Of a stretch of DNA of 64,000 nucleotides, positions 10,580 through 20,832 are shown one piece after another (the stretch's first letter is position 1; each line of letters begins with the position of its first letter). Position numbers and translations under genes: made by a program. The notes beneath the pieces were generated by a model. That model saw only the letters and a program-made list of their open reading frames with translations. It was not told the origin of the DNA and made no database searches. The stretch comes from Pyrus communis (lineage: Eukaryota > Streptophyta > Magnoliopsida > Rosales > Rosaceae), in NCBI RefSeq assembly GCF_963583255.1, contig NC_084804.1, positions 20,528,061 to 20,592,060 on the forward strand, given 5' to 3'.

Positions 10580-13500
10580 ATGCCTCCTCGTCGGGAACCC
10601 CGTCGCTCTTCTGAGCCTAGTTTCCCCGATATTACTCAGTTGGGGGAAGCTTTTGCTACAGCCCTTCAGGCAGTGATGCGCCCTCCCCAGAGGACTCCTC
10701 TGGAGACCATGTACAATTTGAAGCTGGATAAGTTTAAGGGCAGTGAGGGACCCGAGAGCGCAGAGCGCTGGCTAGAACACATAGAGAAGACTTTCCGGGT
10801 GCTACATAATCAGGGGAACTTGCCTATGGAGAGATGGGTTGAGACGACCGCTTGGTTTCTTGATACGGAGTCGGCAGCTTGGTGGGAGCAGGAGCTTCGT
10901 AGGTTGACTCCGGATCAGAGGATCGATTGGAATGTTTTTACGGGGTTGTTTAGGAGAAGGTATGTGCCCCCTGAGTACATTGACCGTAAGAAACAGGAGT
11001 TTTCCGAACTGAAACAGCGGAAGATGTCAGCGAATGAGTACTACCGTAAGTTTACGGACTTATCCCGTTATCACCCTGATGTCGCTGGTAATCCGGCGGA
11101 GATGCTTCGTCTTTTCCGTTTGGGCACCAGGAAGAAGTGGCGTTCTATGGCGTCTACGGTCCACAGCGAGACTTACCGGGACTTCTATGAGATTTTGTTG
11201 AGGATCGAGGACTCTGAGAATATGTCGAGCGATACGGATGAAGAGAAGGACGGCAACCAGAAGAAAGATGACAAAGGCAAAGGTCAGGCATCGCTCGGGC
11301 CCCGTCAGACTCAGAGCTTCAAGAGAGGTGGAGCTAGTTCTAGTTCTTCGAGTGGTGGCTTCAGTGCCACTGGACAGGGTCATGGAGGTAGATTTTCTGG
11401 TGGCGCTAGAGGCCAGAGGCAGGGCGATGGTGGGCGAGGCAGAGCCCCTATTTGCCGCAGGTGTAACAACCGGCATTTCGGCGAGTGTAGACGTGGTAGC
11501 AATGGTTGCTTCACGTGTGGACAGGTGGGACATAGAGCGGCGAATTGTCCCCAGGGTCAGCAGCAGCAGAAACCGCCGCAGACCTTTATGCCACCACCTG
11601 CACCGCTCCAGCAGATTCAGGGTACTAGTAGCTACGGCCAGACGAGTCGAGGTGGTGCTTACCACTATCAGGGTGATGCTGTCCCTTATGCTCCGGGGCA
11701 GTATCAGTATCCCCAGGATCCCTATTCCCAGGGTGGCTATCCCCAGTATTCAGGCGGCTATATGCCGTATCCTCCAGCTCCAGCGGGTGGTTCACAGTGG
11801 TATCAGGGAGGACAGTATCAGCAGGGGGAGATTGCCACTAGCAGTGCAGGGTCTTCGAGACAGTCAGGCCAGCCCAGTCAGGGGCGTGGTGCTCAGGGAC
11901 GCGGCGTTCAGGCGAGCCGAGGCCGTGGCGGGCGTCAGCAGGGACAGGGGCGTCTTCACAATATTTCTCTGCAGGACGCTCAGAACAACCCAGACTTGAT
12001 TATGGGTACGTTGAACATTCTTGGTTGTTTTGCTAGAGTCTTAATTGATTGTGGAGCTACACATTCCGTAATTTCTCATACGTTTGCTCAAGTGACGCAA
12101 CCCCGCCCCACACCTCTAGGGTATGATTTAGAGTTTGTTATGCCTAGAGGAGAAAGTTGTGTCGTAGATTGTGTGTATCCAGGATGTCCAGTGATCGTAG
12201 AGGGAGTCGCTTTGTCAGCTGATCTTATCCCGTTAGATATTGTGGACTTTGATGTGATTCTGGGCACGGATTGGTTGCACTTCTATCGTGCCAACATTGA
12301 CTGTTACGGGAAAGTAGTTACGTTTCACCGACCTGGACTACCTGTGGTTACTTTAGTGGGTGAGCAGAGTGGGGTGAGACATGGCGTTATTTCGGCGCTG
12401 CGAGCGAAAAAGTTGTTATCTAAAGGCTGTCAGGGGTATCTGGCTCACGTAGTGCTAGATGAAGCTGTTTCTAACAGAGTTGAGGATGTGAGAGTGGTCA
12501 GACACTTCCCTGATGTATTCCCCGAGGATTTACCTGGGTTACCCCCAGATCGAGACGTAGAGTTCACCATTGAGTTGATTCCAGGTACAAATCCTATTTC
12601 TTTAACTCCTTATCGTATGGCTCCCGCGGAGTTGAGGGAATTGAAAGTTCAGCTACAAGAGTTAGTGGATAAGGGATTTATCCAGCCTAGTACTTCGCCT
12701 TGGGGTGCTCCAGTGTTGTTTGTGAGGAAGAAGGATGGAACCTTGAGGTTGTGCATCGACTACAGGCAACTCAATCGGGTGACGATTAAAAACCGTTATC
12801 CATTGCCTCGTATCGATGATTTGTTCGATCAGCTGAGAGGTGCTTGCGTGTTCTCTAAGATAGACTTGAGGTCTGGTTACTATCAGCTGAAGATCAGTAG
12901 GGATGATGTCCCTAAGACGGCGTTCAGGACTCGTTACGGTCATTACGAGTTTCTGGTTATGCCATTTGGGTTGACGAATGCACCAGCCGCCTTTATGGAT
13001 TTGATGAACCGAGTATTCCAGCCTTACTTGGATAGATTTGTCATTGTCTTCATCGACGATATCCTGGTGTATTCTAAGTCGAAAGCGGAGCATGTTCGAC
13101 ATCTTACTTTGGTGTTGAAAAGGTTGAGGGAACACCAGTTATATGCTAAGTTTAGCAAGTGCCAGTTCTGGTTAGACCAAGTTGCGTTCTTGGGACACGT
13201 CATTTCTGCTCAGGGTATTTTGGTTGACCCTCAGAAGGTTGCAGCGGTAGAGAGTTGGGAGCAACCGCGAACCGTCACCGAGGTGAGAAGTTTCCTTGGT
13301 TTGGCAGGGTATTATCGGAGATTCGTTAAGGATTTTTCGGTGATTGCCTTGCCGTTGACGAGGTTAACGAGGAAGGATGTTAAATTTGAGTGGGATGATA
13401 GGTGTGAGCAGAGTTTCCGGCAATTGAAGCATTGTCTCACTCATGCACCTGTTTTGGCACTTCCAGACGATAGCGGTGATTTCGAGGTTTATAGCGACGC

Positions 13501-15397
13501 TTCCTTGAATGGTCTGGGATGTGTATTGATGCAGCATGGTAGGGTGATTGCTTATGCTTCGCGGCAGTTGAAACCCCATGAGATGAATTACCCTACACAT
13601 GATTTGGAGTTGGCTGCTATCATCTTTGCGTTGAAGTTGTGGAGACACTACCTTTACGGAGAGAAGTGCAGGATCTTTACAGATCACAAGAGTCTCCAGT
13701 ATCTCTTTACTCAGAAGGAACTTAATCTTCGTCAGCGGAGGTGGTTGGAGTTGCTCAGCGATTACGATTGCACGATTGATTATCATCCTGGTCGTGCGAA
13801 CGTAGTGGCTGATGCACTTAGCAGGAAGTCGCAGGGCCGCATTAACGCGTTGTACGCTAGTCGTGTTCCTCTTTTGGTGGACTTGCGTACTACGGGAGTA
13901 AGGCTAGAAGCCGAAGATCGAGATGTGGCATTACTTGCTAATTTCCAAGTTAGGCCGATACTTGTTGATCGGGTGCTTGAAGCCCAAGTAGCTGATCAGG
14001 AGACTCAAGAACTTATTCAAGCTCGAGAGCAAGGAAGGAGGCGAGACCTCAGAGTTCGTGATTCGGATGGCATGTTGATGCTAGAAGGTAGAATGTTCGT
14101 GCCTAAGAGTGTGGAGTTGAAGAAAGAAATTCTCGATGAAGCACATATCTCGGCTTATGCCATGCATCCAGGAGCTACTAAAATGTATCATACCATTCGA
14201 CCGTTTTATTATTGGCCGGGTATGAAGAGGGAGATAGCCGAGTATGTGAGCAGGTGTGCTGTTTGTCAGCAAGTTAAAGCAGAGAGGAAGAAGCCGTTTG
14301 GGTTGTTGCAGCCGCTTCCCGTTCCAGAGTGGAAATGGGAAAATATCACCATGGATTTTGTGTACAAGCTCCCGCGTACACATAATGGCTTTGACGGCAT
14401 TTGGGTGATCGTTGATCGACTCACTAAGTCGGCTCATTTTATTCCGGTAAGAGAGAAGTATTCTCTGAGCCGTTTAGCGGAGTTGTTCATCTCGAAGGTT
14501 GTGAAGTACCACGGTGTCCCTGTGAGTATTATTTCGGATCGAGATCCACGATTTACATCGAAGTTTTGGGTAGCTTTCCAGGAAGCTTTGGGCACGAGAT
14601 TACTTTACAGCACGGCGTATCATCCACAGACAGACGGACAGTCAGAGAGAACTATTCAGACTTTGGAGGATATGCTGCGAGCTTCGGTGTTGCAGTTTGG
14701 TGACGCTTGGCACCAGCGGTTGGACTTGATGGAATTTGCTTACAACAACAGTTTTCATTCGAGCATTGGCATGGCGCCATTTGAGGCCTTGTATGGCAGA
14801 GCTTGTCGCACACCGTTGTGTTGGTCAGAGGTTGGAGAAAGAGTTTTAGTGGGTCCAGAGATTGTCGAGGAGACTACTCAGAATGTTCAGGTGATTAAGT
14901 CTAACCTGAAAGCAGCTCAGGACAGGCAGAAGAGTCTAGCGGATCGGCGTGCTACGGACAGAACATATGAGGTCGGAGATTGGGTATTTTTGAAGCTTTC
15001 ACCGTGGAGAGGTGTTGTTCGGTTCGGAAAGAAAGGGAAGTTGAGCCCCAGGTACATCGGACCATACGTAGTCACAGAACGAGTTGGTGAGGTAGCTTAC
15101 AGGTTGGAGTTGCCTCCGGAGTTGGCTAGAGTGCATAATGTTTTTCACGTGTCTATGCTCCGACACTATGTTGCTGATCCATCTCACGTTATACCTCCTC
15201 AGCCGCTTGAGATTAACCCAGATTTGACGTACGACGAGGAGCCGGTGACGATACTAGATTGGAAAGAGAAGGTCCTGAGGAACAAGACAGTGAAATTAGT
15301 GAAGGTTTTGTGGAGAAATCATTCCGTTGAGGAAGCTACATGGGAGACAGAAGATCGAATGAGGGATTTGTATCCTCGTTTGTTCTTTGGCCACTAG
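10580..15397 (+). CDS. Ty3/gypsy gag-pol polyprotein, Tekay-like chromovirus, intact 1605 aa
   Basis: The single open frame encodes the capsid and all enzymes of a chromovirus. I start at ATG 10580 (MPPRRE); the frame is open a further 13 codons upstream but without ATG. Domains by residue: retrotransposon gag about 45-205; Gly/Gln/Arg-rich linker; CCHC zinc knuckle [14 protein letters not shown] about 310-323; aspartic protease with LIDCGATHS, Asp at about 490 (Asp-Cys-Gly where Asp-Ser/Thr-Gly is usual); reverse transcriptase about 650-830 with FIDD at 825-828; RNase H with VYSDAS (Asp about 973) and TDHKSLQYL; integrase HHCC zinc finger about 1205-1245, then catalytic D1259, D1320 and E1356 (a D-60-D-35-E spacing); C-terminal chromodomain about 1555-1600 with TWETEDRMR. 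Length is normal and no stop or frameshift was found. The missing gypsy 5' LTR means normal transcription is doubtful. Confidence 0.95.
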   Translation: MPPRREPRRSSEPSFPDITQLGEAFATALQAVMRPPQRTPLETMYNLKLDKFKGSEGPESAERWLEHIEKTFRVLHNQGNLPMERWVETTAWFLDTESAAWWEQELRRLTPDQRIDWNVFTGLFRRRYVPPEYIDRKKQEFSELKQRKMSANEYYRKFTDLSRYHPDVAGNPAEMLRLFRLGTRKKWRSMASTVHSETYRDFYEILLRIEDSENMSSDTDEEKDGNQKKDDKGKGQASLGPRQTQSFKRGGASSSSSSGGFSATGQGHGGRFSGGARGQRQGDGGRGRAPICRRCNNRHFGECRRGSNGCFTCGQVGHRAANCPQGQQQQKPPQTFMPPPAPLQQIQGTSSYGQTSRGGAYHYQGDAVPYAPGQYQYPQDPYSQGGYPQYSGGYMPYPPAPAGGSQWYQGGQYQQGEIATSSAGSSRQSGQPSQGRGAQGRGVQASRGRGGRQQGQGRLHNISLQDAQNNPDLIMGTLNILGCFARVLIDCGATHSVISHTFAQVTQPRPTPLGYDLEFVMPRGESCVVDCVYPGCPVIVEGVALSADLIPLDIVDFDVILGTDWLHFYRANIDCYGKVVTFHRPGLPVVTLVGEQSGVRHGVISALRAKKLLSKGCQGYLAHVVLDEAVSNRVEDVRVVRHFPDVFPEDLPGLPPDRDVEFTIELIPGTNPISLTPYRMAPAELRELKVQLQELVDKGFIQPSTSPWGAPVLFVRKKDGTLRLCIDYRQLNRVTIKNRYPLPRIDDLFDQLRGACVFSKIDLRSGYYQLKISRDDVPKTAFRTRYGHYEFLVMPFGLTNAPAAFMDLMNRVFQPYLDRFVIVFIDDILVYSKSKAEHVRHLTLVLKRLREHQLYAKFSKCQFWLDQVAFLGHVISAQGILVDPQKVAAVESWEQPRTVTEVRSFLGLAGYYRRFVKDFSVIALPLTRLTRKDVKFEWDDRCEQSFRQLKHCLTHAPVLALPDDSGDFEVYSDASLNGLGCVLMQHGRVIAYASRQLKPHEMNYPTHDLELAAIIFALKLWRHYLYGEKCRIFTDHKSLQYLFTQKELNLRQRRWLELLSDYDCTIDYHPGRANVVADALSRKSQGRINALYASRVPLLVDLRTTGVRLEAEDRDVALLANFQVRPILVDRVLEAQVADQETQELIQAREQGRRRDLRVRDSDGMLMLEGRMFVPKSVELKKEILDEAHISAYAMHPGATKMYHTIRPFYYWPGMKREIAEYVSRCAVCQQVKAERKKPFGLLQPLPVPEWKWENITMDFVYKLPRTHNGFDGIWVIVDRLTKSAHFIPVREKYSLSRLAELFISKVVKYHGVPVSIISDRDPRFTSKFWVAFQEALGTRLLYSTAYHPQTDGQSERTIQTLEDMLRASVLQFGDAWHQRLDLMEFAYNNSFHSSIGMAPFEALYGRACRTPLCWSEVGERVLVGPEIVEETTQNVQVIKSNLKAAQDRQKSLADRRATDRTYEVGDWVFLKLSPWRGVVRFGKKGKLSPRYIGPYVVTERVGEVAYRLELPPELARVHNVFHVSMLRHYVADPSHVIPPQPLEINPDLTYDEEPVTILDWKEKVLRNKTVKLVKVLWRNHSVEEATWETEDRMRDLYPRLFFGH

Positions 15398-15439
15398 GGA
15401 CTGCTGTTGGTTGTTTTGAATTTCGGGACGAAATTCTAT

Positions 15440-15453
15440 TAAGGTGGGAAGGT
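15440..15453 (+). other. Polypurine tract before the gypsy 3' LTR
   Basis: The purine-rich AAGGTGGGAAGGT directly precedes the LTR start TGTGACATCCCG at 15454. This is where plus-strand DNA synthesis would be primed. Confidence 0.75.
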
Positions 15454-17584
15454 TGTGACATCCCGTCCCAGGATTATTAAACGCACGTGTGAAATTACCT
15501 TTTTGCCCTTAGTTCGTTTTTTTGTCACGTTGTGGGTTGTTTTGTGTGGTGTGGCATGAGTTGGACCACACACACACACTCACACACACAGTCACTCTTC
15601 CCCTCCCTCTGTCTCTCTCCCCCGTGTCTCTCTCTCTCCCTTCTTTCTTCTTCTCCCTTCTGTGAGTGTACGGACACACACCAAGGACCTTCAAACCGTC
15701 ACAGATCGAGGAAACCAAGGGTGCAGTCGTGATCGTGAGGTCAAGGGGAGCACGAATATATCATTTTCAGGTAGGAACCTCAACGTTTTCACGTCGAATT
15801 CACAAGCTCCGATTTATGTACTGTTCATGCAAAATTTATACATTGAGTTATTGGGATTTCTAAGCTCATAGGTAGCTTGGTGGTGTCCCAAGGAGCCCCG
15901 GAGTGCTTCGTTGGACGAAATTGGACGTCGGGATCGTCCTACTCGAAGTTGGCCGGTTTTGGTTGTTTGCACAGGTAAGATTTTGTAATTTTTTAGCCTT
16001 TAAAAGTGGTCCAACGTGATTCTACTAGTCTAGGGCTTTCTTTTGGTCCAAGAATCATAGAAAATGGTTGAGAAACGAAGGAGATTAGTAAGTTTAAACT
16101 TTTCCCAGTTTTCCGGCGACCGGAGTCTGGCGAGGGTCGACCGGAGAAGAAACAGGAATATTCCGTTAAGTTTAACGGAATATTCCTAACGGAGGTAACG
16201 GTATCCGGTTAGATTTGACGGAATATTCCGTCAGTTTAACGGAATATTCCTGACGGCATCTGTTGACACCGTCAGTGTGCCTGGCACGTGGCCGCGCGTG
16301 GGGGGCGCGTAGGTCCGTGCCTGTGCTGGCGCGTGGGGGCGCGTGCGGGGTCCAAAATTTTTTTTTTAAAATATGGTTGTGATCCTGAGGTTGTGTAGAG
16401 CACGTTGGTATATTCATTTGTCCATTTTGAGCAATGTATGAGAAGTTGTTACGAGAAACGGGTTATGTGCTTTAAAGTTAACGTTTTTATAGTTGTTTCG
16501 CATTTAGGTGACACGTACCCAGAGGACGAGCGTGCACACGCGAGACAGGGGGGCTACGACCCTTCTACATACCAGTGAGTGGGCTTTTGTTTTCCGTATA
16601 TACCTATATACATTTATATTCCCAGAAATTGATTTAAAAGGGTTATTTGCCTTATGCCATGCATGTTATTATTAACGTTTATGCATCATCACATTCATTA
16701 GTAGTGGCATGCATATACATATTTATATGTGGGTGCTGTGGAGGCATAGGTAAGTGCCAGGTAAGCGTTAATTAACGATTGCATTAATTAGTGGTTAGAG
16801 ATGCTTAGAGAGCTCATAACCTGCACCCCCGGTGTTAGTGCTCCCGCCCAGAGTAGGGCACAGTCCTTCACGTGTTGTTCACCTCCCGCACCATACGCTC
16901 AGCTTGGATCCAAGCTAGGTGCATAGGCCTGTCGTACAGACCACAATAGGTGGTTCCGACTCGTAGGTGACCCGCGATTATTCGCACAGCCTTCACGTGA
17001 TCGTAGCACTAGAGCGTATATATATGTTACACCAGGCTTGTCGTACAGACCACTTTAGGTGGTTCCGACTCGTGGGCAGGTTTAGATATCGAGAGTGAGA
17101 TTTTGGCATGGCATATCTTGAGCATGATTGGTATACCCTTGAGCATGTTTTGCATGTTTACACATACGTATATATGTTTATTTTCTGGGAAGTATACAGG
17201 TTTTACGGCGAGGGGTTAGAAAGTATTTTATAAATGGTTTTAGAAAGTTTTGTTTTTGCCCACTCACGCTTTTGTTTTGCGCCCCTCCAGGTTCTAGTTG
17301 CTAAGCCGTTGCGGAGGTTTCCCTTGTGAACTTTTCGGCGTTCTGACGGACACTCCACATTGTAGGGTCGCCTTCGGGCGTACTACTGTTGTCGTTTTAT
17401 TTGGACTGCTATAGACCTGCTCTGAATTTGTATCGCACTAACTAGCACTTATTCTAGTACTTGTATGCTAGTTTTTAATTATTCGTACTTTGATTTTACT
17501 ACTTTATTAGCTTCCGCACGTGCACATGGCTACGTTACCTTTGTGTGACGGCCAGCACGCTCCGATCTCGGTCGGGGTGTGTCA
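15454..17584 (+). repeat. Gypsy 3' LTR, 2131 bp
   Basis: Starts TGTGACATCCCGTCCC and ends CGGTCGGGGTGTGTCA, with TG...CA boundaries followed by TSD copy TTTCT. The whole LTR is related to the solo LTR at 30449-32627 and, more distantly, to the split solo LTR beginning at 32839. Internal landmarks: (CA)n and CT-rich tracts at 15570-15660, four GAATATTC palindromes at 16156-16249, and two copies about 110 bp apart of a GTCGTACAGACCAC...GTGGTTCCGACTCGT hairpin motif (16928-17075). Confidence 0.9.
16156..16249. promoter_or_regulatory. Cluster of four heat-shock-element-like palindromes in the gypsy LTR
   Basis: GAATATTC occurs at 16156-16163, 16178-16185, 16221-16228 and 16242-16249, each inside a longer AACGGAATATTCCGTT-like palindrome. 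GAAnnTTC is the core of plant heat-shock elements. Three copies persist in the related solo LTR (31142-31194), and one intact plus decayed copies in the older one (about 43350-43436). Function as an HSF target is an inference. Confidence 0.45.
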
Positions 17585-17754
17585 TTTCTTCCGCAACCTT
17601 AACCAGTCTTCTTTTTCCTAATCGTTATTCATTATTTTGGGTAATTGATTCGACCTCTCACCTCAACTCATATACATGTGCTTTCAGTCTCTCTGCATCT
17701 TAAAAAAAAACCCCTGATTCCTAAAAGCACACAGAGGTCCAAACCCTATCAACA

Positions 17755-17940
17755 ATGGTAGTCTCAAAGGCATCCTCAGTCGTCACCCTCATGGTAGTCC
17801 TCTTCCTCGTCCTCTCGGCCATCGACGCCGCCTAGGAGACTCCGACTCCTAGCCTAGTCTCCCCCACCGCATCCATCTCTTCCTCATTCGTCTCTGCCTT
17901 TGTTGCCACTCTGGCCTTCAGATCTGCATTCACGGTTTGA
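17755..17940 (+). pseudogene. Captured arabinogalactan-peptide gene copy (AGP16/20/22/41 type), nonsense-mutated
   Basis: ATG at 17755 opens a 61-residue frame ending TGA 17938-17940. Residues 1-26 form a signal peptide (MVVSKASS, then a hydrophobic LMVVLFLVLSA core). Next comes a short Pro/Thr/Ser segment (TPTPSLVSPTAS), then a Ser-rich hinge and a hydrophobic tail (FVSAFVATLAF) like a GPI-anchor signal. This is the full architecture of plant AG peptides, extracellular GPI-anchored proteoglycans. Codon 27 is TAG (17833-17835), exactly where AG peptides have the mature N-terminal Gln, so a CAG to TAG change is likely. The copy keeps an apparent 5'UTR and 3'UTR and lies inside the inner Mutator-like element, implying transduplication of a host gene. 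An unrelated small secreted peptide is possible but less likely. Confidence 0.7.
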
Positions 17941-18559
17941 GTTCGCGTTCGTTTTTTTAGAAGCAAATGTTGTTTTAGTAGCTGGTGGTTATGGATGTAT
18001 AAAGATTTCTTTTATGTATGATGGCTTTTATTATTATTATTATTGTTACTGGGATGGATATTGTTGATTTCTGAGCATTGTTGATGAAAAGACGAAAATG
18101 AGAAGAGGAGGAAATGGAGGAATTCAAAGGTTAAACTAAACAATTCATTGTAATAGAGTCGTTTTGTTTCCCTTTTTTTTCCTTTTTTATTTTCTATTTA
18201 ATTAATGCAAAGGCCAAATTAAAAAATTAATTTTTTTTAATCCACATGTCATTATAATATTAAAGTGAGAGGTTCATAATGTGTCATGTCAGCACATTAA
18301 CAGATTTTTTTTAACGGAATTTAAACGGAAAGACGACATTGATTTCCACGACTCATTTTCAGGGATGATATTGATTGATTTTTAATTTTAGGACCATATT
18401 GATGGGGTGGGTAAATTTCATGGACCATTTGTGATAAAAACTCATAATTTAATAATTAATTAGAAAAATTGTTAATCCAAAAACTTGGTTCCACAATCAC
18501 CTCTAATCCAAACCCATACTCTTTTACCTCTATTTATGGTAGCCTTCATCGTCTTGTCT

Positions 18560-18796
18560 CTGAAAAAGAAAATTCTTAAGACACTTACCTTTACACCCGT
18601 TGACATCATTTGTCAAATTGAACCAGAATTGAGACTACCTTTGGTGATAGCTTGGACTAGTGACGACTTTTGTAACTTCATCATCAAAATTAAGACGATT
18701 GACAACTTCACAACCTTAACCTTGGAGAGTTTGTTGGGTGCTTCCCTGGATCTTGGTGACGCGAAGAACGGCAAGCTCTGCCTTGAGATAATCTAA
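18560..18796 (-). pseudogene. RPL35: Captured 60S ribosomal protein L35 fragment
   Basis: Read on the minus strand from 18796, the frame gives LDYLKAELAVLRVTKIQG, matching the conserved L35 segment around DLKAELALLRVAKV. After a ~2-bp deletion near 18726 the frame shifts to KVKVVKLSIV, matching IKVVRLSIAQV, then LQKSSLVQAI, matching the QKxALRxAY part. Further downstream the frame stops. Only the middle of the ~120-aa protein is present, flanked by the inverted repeats of the outer Mutator-like element (18448-18470 and 18819-18842). This looks like a gene fragment captured by the element. The plus-strand open frame over the same bases has no support. Confidence 0.7.
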
Positions 18797-19034
18797 CTAT
18801 TGAAAAAGGTGTTTTGACAACTTTTCTAATTAATTATTAAACCCATATCAGCGCATAACAGATTTTTTTTACAGAATTGTGACAGAATGACCATATTGAT
18901 TTGCGACACCTATTTCAGGTACTACGTTGATCAATTTTTAATTTCAGAGACCATCTTGATCTTGTGGGTTAATTTTAGGGACCATTTGTGATAAAAACTC
19001 TTGCATCTTGTGGACCCTATTTAAGTGCCACATC

Positions 19035-20832
19035 TAGGACTGGGTAAACGGGTTCTGTACCCACAAGTCGGGGCGGGTACCTGCAGTTTGGGTCCTACTT
19101 TTCACCATTGATTGCAATATTTTCATCTCACAGATTAAGTCATTTAGTCTCTCATTCTCCATTTATTCACGATTTGAGCTCGAGTCGAGTCTTCGACAGC
19201 AGCCATCCATCAAAGTAGCAACAACAATAGACAAATTCGGTGTGGCATGAGACGAGGCTAGGCATTTCGACCTCAGCAAGCTCGATCTCGAGGCGGCTTA
19301 AGGGCGGGTTTGGTATTGCTGTGCTTTGAAAAAAACCTGCTTCTGCTGTGCTGTGAGAATAAGCAGCTGTGAAATAAAGCAGCAGAGTGTTTGGTAAACT
19401 TTTTTGTAAAAGTGCTTTTGAAAAAAAAAAAACAGTATTATAGTGTTTGGTAAACTTTTATATAAAACAGATGTGAAAAAAAGTCAGTTTTTCAAAGCTG
19501 GGTTTTGCAGCTTCTTGTTTTTGGCTTTTTTTCACCCAAAACTGTGAAAAAAAGCTGAAGCTGAATGTTTACCAAACACAAAAACAGCTCCCAGCTTTTT
19601 TTGATACCAGTTTTTTTCAGAATCACCTCAGTACCAAACCAGGTCTAAGTCGGCCTAGGACATGTCCTTGACCTTGGACTCGCAGCCGCTGCTACTTTTC
19701 TCGACGGAGAAAGGGAAAAGTGAAGAACAGGAGACTGGGCTCGAGATGAGTCCTTGACATCTTAGACTCCACAGCCCTCAACTCCATCTTCGTCTCCCTC
19801 AAATGTCAGTGGTGGTAACCATCAACAACCACCAACACCATCATCTTTCCGAATTGAGACCACCATCGTCATCTCATCTCCTTACAAATTAAGGTAATAT
19901 AATTTCTGAACTCTTAATTTTTAACTCTCTAGTTAATTTTTTGAACTTAGGGATTTATGGTTATCTGCAATCTCTAATTCTCTCTGATCAATTTTTAGAT
20001 TTGAGAGCTAGGGTTTTCTACAATCTCTCAGTCTATTGGGTAGTTCTTCATACCCCAAACACAATCCATAAATTTTCCTTCGTAGAAATTGGGATTTTGG
20101 AATTTAGGGATTTAGTGTTCAAATGTTCATATTGTACCTACTAGGCATTCCATAATGTTTGAAATTTGAATTGGGAATTAATGTATTGTTCAAACTTGCG
20201 GACTTGTTGTATAGCACTGAATGGGAATTTATTTATTGTCCAAATCTACAAATGTACAACACCTTGCTACGATCTTTAAGTGTTCAGCAACCTGTGCAAT
20301 GTGCAATCTCTGCTTTGAATCTACAAGCTTGAAAGTAAATTGAGTATTTTATTGATAGTGGAAACTATTTGTGAGACTATAATTCAGAGACTCGGTTTAC
20401 AAGGCTCAAAGTTTTGAATTTCTAAAAAGCTATATGGTTTCTCTTCCCAGTCCTTCCTCATGTTGTCTTCTTTGTTTGGCATCTCTTTTCAGATGTTTAC
20501 ATGAATCAATTGGTGATTAATCTCAGTCCATATCATGAATTCGTTTAAAGATCATAAACGTCAATCAATAAGTTTGGTTTTTTCTGGGGAACAATATATG
20601 TAAGGGAAGATGGCTGTAAATATACTTATATATAGCTATATATGGAAACAAAACTTTGTAAAAAAAAAAAAAAAAAGGACCCGTGGATCTGCCCCGAACC
20701 GGCCACTTTTTTCGAGCCGGGTTAGGTCCGGTTCTAAAGTTCAGATTTCTTATACTCGGCATGTTACATTTTAAAACGGGTCTGGTCTCATCCCTCCAAA
20801 TTTGGACCCGACCCGACCCGTGCCCACCCCTA
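19035..20832. mobile_element. Non-autonomous hAT element, 1798 bp
   Basis: A perfect 8-bp target duplication GCCACATC (19027-19034 and 20833-20840) brackets termini TAGGACTGGGTAAACGGG and, in reverse, TAGGGGTGGGCACGGGTC. Subterminal CGGGT/ACCCG repeats lie at both ends (19050-19100; 20680-20830). The element has no transposase. The sequence between is partly unique (19850-20560), with no convincing ORF, and a Harbinger-like MITE is nested at 19302-19645. The element interrupts the right inverted repeat of the outer MULE. Confidence 0.9.
19302..19645. mobile_element. Harbinger/Tourist-like MITE, 344 bp
   Basis: TAA target duplication (19299-19301 and 19646-19648) and inverted termini GGGCGGGTTTGGTATTGC / GACCTGGTTTGGTACTGA. 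The interior is rich in AGCAGCTG-, AAAGTGCTT- and TGTTTGGTAAAC-type motifs that pair across the element. It is nested within the 1.8-kb hAT. Confidence 0.8.

Larger units (their letters stand above)
9870..17584 (+). mobile_element. Chimeric LTR retrotransposon: Cassandra 5' end fused to Tekay-type gypsy
   Basis: The target duplication TTTCT lies at 9865-9869 and again at 17585-17589, so one integration unit starts with a Cassandra LTR and ends with a gypsy LTR. Order: Cassandra LTR (9870-10152), Cassandra PBS-internal-PPT (10153-10224), Cassandra LTR (10225-about 10500), gypsy PBS (10502-10518), leader, intact gag-pol (10580-15397), PPT (about 15440-15453) and a 2131-bp gypsy LTR (15454-17584). 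Both LTR types start TGTGACATCCC and use the same tRNA-Met primer site TGGTATCAGAGC. That shared sequence is the likely substrate for template switching. The two Cassandra LTRs look nearly identical over their first ~230 bp and the gag-pol frame is open, both suggesting a recent insertion. Confidence 0.8.
9558..18443. mobile_element. Inner Mutator-like element carrying an arabinogalactan-peptide gene copy
   Basis: A perfect 9-bp target duplication ATAATTTAA (9549-9557 and 18444-18452) flanks inverted repeats of about 210-220 bp. The left copy spans 9558-about 9770 and the right about 18235-18443. They align end to end, from GGGTTTTTATCACAAATGG inward to CCACATGGATTA, with scattered mismatches. 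The element sits in the left inverted repeat of the outer MULE. Its interior, after removing the LTR retrotransposon (9870-17584), is about 0.7 kb with an AG-peptide coding region and apparent UTRs (17640-18180). No transposase is present, so this is a Pack-MULE-type non-autonomous element. Confidence 0.87.

Noticed and set aside
11060..11999. Long ORFs of 201 and 253 codons overlapping the gag region
   Set aside because: Arg/Ser-rich shadow frames of the intact gag-pol ORF; no domain of their own.
18485..18796. 103-codon plus-strand ORF as a gene
   Set aside because: The opposite strand of the same bases encodes the ribosomal protein L35 fragment; the plus frame has no recognisable product.
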